A DNA stretch of 64,000 nucleotides from Pegoplata infirma (taxonomy: Eukaryota > Arthropoda > Insecta > Diptera > Anthomyiidae), in contig OY992536.1 of assembly GCA_963921195.1 (NCBI GenBank), positions 182,164,995 to 182,228,994 of the forward strand, in the 5' to 3' direction. The notes beneath the pieces were generated by a model. That model was given only the letters and a program-made list of their open reading frames with translations. It searched no databases and had not been told where the DNA came from. Position 1 is the first letter of the stretch. Every line of letters starts with the position of its first letter. A program made the translations under genes and the position numbers. Shown piece by piece: positions 57,303-64,000 of this stretch.

Positions 57303-58568
57303 ATAATTTTTTGAAAAAAAAATCCTTAATAAAAATTTCATAACAATAAAATATCCTTTACCACATTTCATTACCAACAAAACTAACAATCAAAATCATT
57401 GTACTTTTTTCGTATTACCAAAAAAAAACTACGAAAATAGCAATAACCTAAAATATGGTTAGTTGCATTTATACAATATTTTTTTTGGCCAATCATAAAG
57501 CTTTAAAATAAGCCTAAATATTAAGGAAAGAGATAGCATGCGATAGATTTTTTATTTTTATTTTGGTTTTAATGGAAAACCAACAATAATGCACATTTAA
57601 AAAACTCACCCTTACTAACATTTTTTTTTTTAGAAAAACACACCCACACTGTGTTTTTTGTGAATTTTTAAAGGAATCTAAAATAAAATTTAAACAAAAA
57701 ACCAAACTATAAAAAACAAACAACAACAACTTAATTTTAACAAACTTTTCAAAAATAAAAACAACAACAACAAAAATATAACAAATTACAAAAACAGATA
57801 TTACAAATATGTACATACTTACAATACAGCCATATGCACATTAGGGTTATAACTTTTTGCAATTTTTTTTTTGCAAAATTTTAATTTTTCCAAGGTAAAA
57901 TCATTTCTATATAATTAAGACATGCTAATTTCAATGATCAAGTCCGTCTTTGAATCAAAAAAAAATTTAAAAAAATATTATTTAAAAAAAAAAATCTATT
58001 GATGCCATTTTATAAATCGTTTTTTTTACCAAATTTAAATGAAATTGTTTTTTTTTATCAATATTACAATATTGCCCATAAGATAGACCCGTGCAAAAAT
58101 GACGTCCGAAAAAAAGTTATACCCCTAATTCACATACAATCATACATTCATTATATGCACGTTTTATATAGAAAATGTGCAATGTCATGTAATGAGTAGA
58201 ATATGAAATGTAAAAATTTTCTTGTTTTTTTTTGCATTTTTTTTTTGCAAATTTCTATACAAAAGACACTCATATTTAATGAATATGTTTAGTGTTTTTT
58301 TTTTAAGTGTACATGAGTATGCACAGTTTGTTTTTTTTTTTTGTAAGTTGAGGTGGGTATAAAAAGGTTACGCACTTTTGTCTATGTATTTATTAACAAT
58401 AGGTTGGTAGTTATTTGCGTGATACTTTTTGATTCAATTATTTTTTGGTACTTTTTTCAGTAATATATTTTAAGTACATTTATTGTACTTTTGACAACAA
58501 TTTAACCAATTCTGACATTCCGTGTGTAACGCATAGAAATATCGATAAACCGATAATTTCAGTTACAA
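57303..58568. other. AT-rich DNA with no repeat match in the window
   Basis: No repeat match was noticed. AACAACAACAAC-type stretches lie near 57720-57775, with long T runs after 58200. The 100-codon minus frame at 57514-57816 is hydrophobic from AT composition, with no domain. No gene is called. Confidence 0.4.
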
Positions 58569-58614
58569 ACAAGTAGAAAAGTTAAATTCGACTTGGCCGA
58601 GACTATGTATGTAT

Positions 58615-59885
58615 TAGAGTTGTCAATTATTCGACTTTCAACTTTGTTCGAATAATTCAAATAATTGTTTTTCCTCGTTCTGATCGAACGATTAAAGATC
58701 AAAATTTATTCGATTAATCGAAGAGAATAACGAATAAAAAAATTATTTTAAAAAACATTTTTATTAACAAAAAAATAAACAATTCATATAAAAAATCTTT
58801 AAATAAGAAAGTTAAAATTTTTATTAACGAAAAAATGCATACAAAACTTGAAAATAAAATAGTTAAAAAAAACTTAAAAATTGAATAACTGAGATCTCTT
58901 TTAATTAATGGATGTCGATTTTAATACTTGTTGAGAAATAATTCAAATACAAATTATTATTTGAAATATTCAGACAAAATATATCATAAATGATTTTAAT
59001 TTTTGTCAAATAAGACAATTTAAGTTGTTCTTAAGAAATAATCTTTTAAAAATAAAAGTTGACTTAATTTTTTTGCTTTCAAACGATTTTTGGTTTTGTT
59101 TTTATTAAATTAGATTTTGAAAACATTCTTTCGCTAATTGTTGAAGTAGGTGAAATAGTAAGAAGAGCATAAAAAAGTTTATCTATTTTTTTCTGTTCTT
59201 TTTTCAGATTTTTCCAAATATACCATATCGTCTCATATATCGCTAAAGTCCTTTTTATTTTCTGAATTTTTATTACTTTGAATTGAATTATTTAACTCGC
59301 AAAAAAGATTATTATTTTCATTACTAATAACTTCCTCTATTTCAATACTTTTATCTGAATTATTGTGATTACTTTCAACATAAAATAATCTGGAGTATAA
59401 TTTATTTGCATACTCTTTTGTTTCGCTTTTTGGAGAATATTTTAAGAAACTTTCATTGCTCGGAAAATTTCCAGAATTTAGAAAAATTATTAACGTATTT
59501 AACACTTTTATACGTCTCTCATTATTTCTTATTTTAATACGTTTTAGTAAGTCTGATGCAAAAGAATAATTAATTTTTTCTAAATTATTTATTAAAATCT
59601 TGATAACTCCCCCTAATTCTATAATGGATGTGCTATCCAGGGCTATGGCTACAATATATTTTAACTTTCCTACATTTTGTATAAAATCTTTCAAAATTTA
59701 TGAGAATAAATCAAATTCTAAGCATTTATTTAATTTTTTAATTAAAAAAAAAATTGTTCGATTAATCGACATTAATTAATCGATTTAATCGTTATTCGAA
59801 AATCGTCATTTTTGAATTATTCGAACAAGAGTTGGGTTTTGTTTGATCGATTAATCGAATAATTCTTAATCGACTGACAACTCTA
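58615..59885 (-). mobile_element. hAT element with TAGAGTTGTCA ends and transposase remnant
   Basis: The termini TAGAGTTGTCAATTATTCGA and the mirrored TCGACTGACAACTCTA are flanked by the perfect 8 bp duplication GTATGTAT (58607-58614 and 59886-59893). Subterminal GATTAATCGA/ATTATTCGA motifs resemble those of 11753-12773. It keeps the C-terminal part of a hAT transposase on the minus strand. The element is an internal deletion derivative: 1.27 kb is too short for a full transposase. Confidence 0.92.
59020..59694 (-). pseudogene. hAT transposase C-terminal remnant, frameshifted
   Basis: hAT transposases cut and paste DNA through an RNase H-like fold with a C-terminal dimerisation domain. Here a 153-codon frame (59233-59694) begins MKDFIQNVGKLKYIV and includes SFASDLLKRIKIRN. 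It stops at about 59233. In a different frame just beyond, about 59020-59246, the minus strand reads IWKNLKKEQ, then LLTISPTSTISERMFS, then a K/R-rich stretch to a TAA at 59020-59022. SPTSxxSERxFS is the hallmark of the hAT dimerisation domain. The N-terminal zinc finger and most of the catalytic core are missing, so this is a pseudogene. The family assignment is firm, the subfamily is not. Confidence 0.85.
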
Positions 59886-60518
59886 GTATGTATACCCTCC
59901 ACAATTCCCTTTTTAAGTGATAGTAAATTTTCCAACGTAAAAAAAATAACATTTTTGATTGAAAAAATATTATTTTGTGTAAAAAAAACTTTTTTAGTAA
60001 TTTTTGAAAAAAAAAAAAAATAATAATTTACAAAATTTTTTTTTAAGTGTAAAATTTTTTTTTGAGTGTAAAATTTTGTTGAGTCTATTTTTTTTTTTTT
60101 TTTGTTTTAGTGTAAAAATATTTTTGAGCGACAAAAATATGTTATAAAATATTTTTATGACTTACCAATGTTTTTAAAACATGTTTAACTGGTTTTCAAC
60201 ACGTGAATTTAAGGGGAAACTAATCTGAAATTCACGGTTTTGCTAATAACTTTTTAACCACTGGACCGATTTGGCTGAAATTCAATACGAACCAGGCCAG
60301 TGGAACGACAAACATATATGCCAAGCTTCATCACCCTCAGAAACCTTTCTAAAGTTAGCGTGTTTTTTATCTCATAAATTCACGAAAACCCCTTGCCGAA
60401 ATTCAGTCTTTTGCTCATAACTTTTGAACCACTGGACCGATTTCGCTGGATTTCAATACCAACATATATTCCATTTCAGAAGCTTCCGTAAAGTCTTTCA
60501 AAAGTTAACATGTTTTCA

Positions 60519-61380
60519 ACAGACAGACGGACAGACGGACAGACGGACAGACAGACAGACGGACAGACGGACAGACGGACAGACGGACAGACGGACAGAC
60601 GGACAGACGGACAGACGGACAGACGGACAGACGGACAGACGGACAGACGGACAGACGGACAGACGGACAGACGGACAGACGGACAGACGGACAGACGGAC
60701 AGACGGACAGACGGACAGACGGACAGACGGACAGACGGACAGACGGACAGACGGACAGACGGACAGACGGACAGACGGACAGACGGACAGACGGACAGAC
60801 GGACAGACGGACAGACGGACAGACGGACAGACGGACAGACGGACAGACGGACAGACGGACAGACGGACAGACGGACAGACGGACAGACGGACAGACGGAC
60901 AGACGGACAGACGGACAGACGGACAGACGGACAGACGGACAGACGGACAGACGGACAGACGGACAGACGGACAGACGGACAGACGGACAGACGGACAGAC
61001 GGACAGACGGACAGACGGACAGACGGACAGACGGACAGACGGACAGACGGACAGACGGACAGACGGACAGACGGACAGACGGACAGACGGACAGACGGAC
61101 AGACGGACAGACGGACAGACGGACAGACGGACAGACGGACAGACGGACAGACGGACAGACGGACAGACGGACAGACGGACAGACGGACAGACGGACAGAC
61201 GGACAGACGGACAGACGGACAGACGGACAGACGGACAGACGGACAGACGGACAGACGGACAGACGGACAGACGGACAGACGGACAGACGGACAGACGGAC
61301 AGACGGACAGACGGACAGACGGACAGACGGACAGACGGACAGACGGACAGACGGACAGACGGACAGACGGACAGACGGAC
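60519..61380. repeat. Octamer array (ACAGACGG)n, about 107 units
   Basis: After a slightly irregular first ~45 bases the array is perfect GGACAGAC to its end at 61380. It sits where other DINE-like copies have 20-60 bp of (GTCY)n, so it is an expansion of that microsatellite. It opens all six reading frames for nearly 290 codons and more; the resulting R/T/D/G/Q and S/V/C/P/R/L repeat peptides are not genes. An assembly artefact cannot be excluded. Confidence 0.97.
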
Positions 61381-61425
61381 ATCGCTAGATCGTCTTAAAA
61401 TTGATCGAGAATCATGAATATATGG

Positions 61426-63021
61426 GGCATTCCATGTTAAATCGAACACTTTGAACATTTTTTTTTTAGATTTTCCCAATTTGTTTACAGTTTTTAGTAC
61501 CTTTCGAAAACTCCTTCGTGGTAAATTTTCAGAATTTTTTGATGACCCGTTCAAAAGATAACGAATTTTTATAAATTGGTAGTTTGTTCCTTTACTCAAA
61601 CTTCTTTTACTCATAACTTCTTCAATAATGGTACAAATTTCAATTTTTTTTTTTTTCAAAATTGTTGTTTTTTACGTTCTTTTAAAAAAAAAAATCCCAA
61701 AAAATTCTTTAAAGCGCTCTAGTATGCAATTTTTAAGTTTTAAAATTTAAATCTCATTTTTGAAAATGTTCATACTCTTTGATTTTTTTGAAATTTTTTT
61801 GTGTAAAACTTCAATCAATTCTACAAATTTTTTGGCCAGGAAGATCATGGGATAACGATTATTACTATTTTTTAAATTTTTTGAAAAAATTTTATTGTAA
61901 TTTTCCAATCTTAAAATCATTTCTACTGCTCCAATGGTGCGTCATAGAGGGGTCCTTTATAAGACCGACCCCCATTAATTTTTACGTCTTTATATTTCTT
62001 TGGAACAAACTAATACCCTATCTCCAATTTCTAAGGGTGCTCCCACACAAAACGATATTTTTTAAAATTTTTTCCAACCGCTCTAGCTGCCTTAATTGTG
62101 CCCTTAGTGCAACAAAATGTATGACCGACCCACAATATTTTTTTAGTCCAAACATTTTCTCTGAACACACCTACCCTCTATCTTTAACTGTTAAGGCGGT
62201 CCCCATACAATTTTTTTTATTTTTTGTAAATTTGTTTTATTTAATCAGCTTCTACCGGTCCAATGGTGCGTCCGACAGGGGTCATTAATAAGACCGACCC
62301 CCATTTATTTTTACCCTACAACATTTTTTCAAAACATACCTACGCCCTATCCCCACTCCCTAAGTAGGCTCCCTCAAAGTCCATCGAGTTATGCTTTTTA
62401 CCAAAAATTTTATAATTTTACAAGCCTTTTACGAATAAAATTGTAAATTTAAAGTTTTTTTGGCGCAATTGAAATTACAAGGAACTCTCGTGAATTTACT
62501 AGATTTTTTTGTAAAATTATCTTGAAAATTTGTAAAATTACAAAAAAAAATTCTAAAATTACAACAAAAAAATGTAAATTTCGATCCAAATTTGTTTGTT
62601 AAAAAACAAGGAAAACTGTCAAATATTGGTAGAGTGGGATAACGAGACTTTTTCTAGTAATTTGACATGGTTTTTTTGTATGTTTTAAAAATTTTAATAT
62701 AAATTTTTAAAAAATAGTTATTTTTTATGGAATCGAAATCGAAAATTTTTACATATTTTTTAAACAAAGTTTTAAGAATTTGGCGTGGCAGTAATCTGAC
62801 CTCCCCTATTTTTTGTGATATTATTTCTACAGACATTGTCACAAAATTAGTATTTTTCTTTTTAAAAGTGGGTGTGGACGTAACCTGCCTCTCAAATTTT
62901 TTAATAATATTATTTGCGCAGTCAATATACATAAAATTGGATTTTCGTCTTCCTGGGGGGTCGGCGGGCGGTGTGGGGGGGCACTTTCCCTCGCGATATA
63001 TCTTGGCAAATTAATGTATTA
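61426..63021. other. AT-rich DNA with a ~165 bp periodic segment and a G-rich patch
   Basis: GGTGCGTC/TTGTGCCC and GACCGACCC blocks recur at about 61926, 62088 and 62254, a three-unit repeat of about 165 bp. A G-rich patch lies at 62955-62981. The 169-codon plus frame at 61779-62288 overlaps the periodic repeat; it is F/L-rich, with no domain. The 92- and 95-codon frames at 62654-63014 have none either. No gene is called. Confidence 0.5.
62955..62981 (+). other. G-rich patch, potential G-quadruplex
   Basis: Within 27 bases there are runs of six, three and seven G, with loops of 5-6 bases, so four tracts of at least three G can be arranged. A related but weaker G-rich patch is at 55155-55190. 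Structure is inferred from sequence only. Confidence 0.6.
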
Positions 63022-63823
63022 CACTCAGAAAATTATGTCATTACTGTTTGTGTTTTATTTAAAAAGTTATACGTTTTGTTGTTTTTAAAAGAAAAAAAAA
63101 TTTTTTAATGTTCAGTTTTTTTAAATGACTATTTCTGTTCTTTGTTTCAAAAATAAAAACATCAAAAATAAAGACTTTCATTAGCATTTAATTTTTAAAG
63201 TCATTTATTTTTGTTCTGTAAGTAAAAATAAGTGATTCTTCTTTAATGTTCAATGATTTGTGTACGTTATTTTTTTTTTAATTATTGTCATTTTTTAAAG
63301 AAAAATCAGTAGTTTTTACCTACTTGTGTGGGTTATTTTTATCTGGCCAGAAGGTAAATGATTGCGGGATCGTTTCCCCAAAAATTTTATTAAAAATTTT
63401 TTAAAATTAAATTCAATAGAAAAATTGTAGTAAAAATAACCTACGAAATAATTAATTTTCAATGTTTTCGTAGGTATTTTTTTTTAATTTGTTGATAAAA
63501 ACAACACACTAATCATTAATTTTCAATGTTTTTGTAAGTTATTTTTTTCAAATTTGTTGGTAAAAAAAAATAAAAGTTACTAATCATTAATTTTCAATGT
63601 TTTTGTATGTTATTTTTTTTCAAATTTGTTGGTAAAAAAAATAAAAGTGAAATTTTTTTTTAATGTTCAATGTTATTTATTTTAGAAAATTTTATTAACA
63701 GTAAAAAATAAATGTTGATGTTTGTTAAAGCAAATGAATAATTATTGGGATTGTTTTCAAATGTTTTATCAATTGTTTTATATATGTTTTTCATTTGTTT
63801 TTGCCTACAAAATATTTTGAGTG
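63022..63823 (-). mobile_element. CACTC-ended non-autonomous DNA element, copy 5 (inverted)
   Basis: It runs from CACTCAGAAAATTATGTCAT to GCCTACAAAATATTTTGAGTG (802 bp). TA precedes it and AA follows, an imperfect duplication. The tRNA-like segment (63340-63385) has lost its A-box part by deletion but keeps GGATCGTTTCCCC. ACATTGAAAATTAATGATT-type motifs are repeated more often than in other copies. Confidence 0.8.
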
Positions 63824-63889
63824 AATAAATAGTTCAATTATTTGACAACATTGAAAAAAAAAAACTGTAAAAATTTGGTTTTTTAAAGG

Positions 63890-63978
63890 TTGGTTTAGTT
63901 CTTCAAGGGAAAGTTTTGCGCCCTGATCCAATTTCGACCGTTTTCCAACTTTATCAGCCTACGACCATAAAACATAAT
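63890..63978 (-). mobile_element. DINE-like internal fragment, subfamily B
   Basis: GGTTGGTTTAGTTCTTCAAG, GATCCAATTTCGACCG and TTATCAGCCTACGACC are a diverged reverse complement of 5240-5335. Both ends of the parent element are outside or lost. Confidence 0.5.
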
Positions 63979-63982
63979 CGTG

Positions 63983-64000
63983 CACTCAAAAAATTATGTC
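63983..64000 (-). mobile_element. Start of a sixth CACTC element at the window edge
   Basis: CACTCAAAAAATTATGTC is the exact right terminus of the CACTC family in inverted orientation; the rest lies beyond the window. Confidence 0.65.

Larger units (their letters stand above)
58569..61425 (-). mobile_element. DINE-like element, subfamily B (minus strand), with a hAT insertion and a giant octamer array
   Basis: The 3' end is at the left: AACAAGTAGAAAAGTTAAAT, TTCGACTTGGCCGAG, then, after the nested hAT, ATACCCTCCACAATTCCC. The body (60180-60515) has ACCACTGGACCGATTTCGCT and related blocks as in 5480-5620. The microsatellite position is occupied by an 860 bp octamer array at 60519-61380. CATCGCTAGATCGTC and GATCGAGAATCATGAATATA end the recognisable part; the 5' ACCCTCC end is missing, so the copy is truncated. 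Confidence 0.8.

Noticed and set aside
60424..61659. Long open frames on both strands (up to 384 codons) with R/T/D/G/Q or S/V/C/P/R/L repeats
   Set aside because: They are translations of the (ACAGACGG)n array. An 8 bp unit without stops opens all six frames and gives the same peptide period in each.
61779..62288. 169-codon plus frame
   Set aside because: F/L-rich, AT-driven and overlapping a ~165 bp tandem repeat (55 codons), so its length is explained by the repeat. No domain.

Overview
The window looks like non-coding, transposon-saturated euchromatin or intronic/intergenic DNA from an insect, most likely a dipteran and probably a calyptrate fly. That is an inference from very high AT content and from many DINE-1/mini-me-like repeats that start with TATACCCTCC, carry a (GTCY)n microsatellite and end in a small hairpin followed by ACTTG. 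I see no bacterial features and no host protein-coding gene I can defend. Nearly every open frame here is a shadow of AT-rich or tandem-repeat DNA. The two real coding remnants are a non-LTR retrotransposon ORF2 (endonuclease plus reverse transcriptase, about 22.4-25.2 kb, uninterrupted but 5'-truncated) and the C-terminal part of a broken hAT transposase (59.0-59.7 kb, minus strand).

Layout. 0-4.5 kb: a 0.7 kb palindrome, a composite repeat holding a CACTC-ended element (itself split by a 417 bp palindrome), and a GGGATTATG-rich block. 5-13.5 kb: alternating DINE-like elements and DNA transposons, two of the DINE copies split by younger insertions. 11.75-12.77 kb: a hAT element with a perfect 8 bp target duplication. 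13.5-17.9 kb: a CACCG-ended element, then a three-level nest (inverted-repeat element > hAT > hAT). 17.8-22.4 kb: dispersed repeats, a palindrome and TTTCAT repeats. 22.4-25.6 kb: the LINE with a long (AAAT)n tail. 25.6-27.9 kb: TTTCAT repeats and a 0.86 kb palindrome. 29.4-33.5 kb: a CACTC element, diverged 35 bp palindromic repeats, T-rich TTTTCAT DNA and a DINE copy. 34.5-39.5 kb: a small TAA-flanked MITE, DINE-like repeats and two hAT elements. 39.5-43.3 kb: inverted repeats and hairpin modules. 45.8-50.4 kb: a 2.1 kb and a 0.95 kb palindrome and a tRNA-derived SINE. 53.7-54.8 kb: a homogeneous 35 bp satellite. 54.9-57.1 kb: a hAT element with a DINE insertion. 58.6-61.4 kb: a DINE copy split by the hAT pseudogene and carrying an 860 bp octamer array. 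63.0-64.0 kb: one further CACTC element and the first bases of another.

There is no pathway or operon here. What ties the window together is transposition history. Exact target-site duplications reconstruct many insertions. Several unrelated non-autonomous DNA elements carry tRNA-like (Pol III promoter-like) segments. Eight long palindromes of 0.35-2.1 kb and two palindrome-based satellites make the window unusually rich in hairpin-forming DNA. All element boundaries were read by eye; repeat-library searches could not be run.
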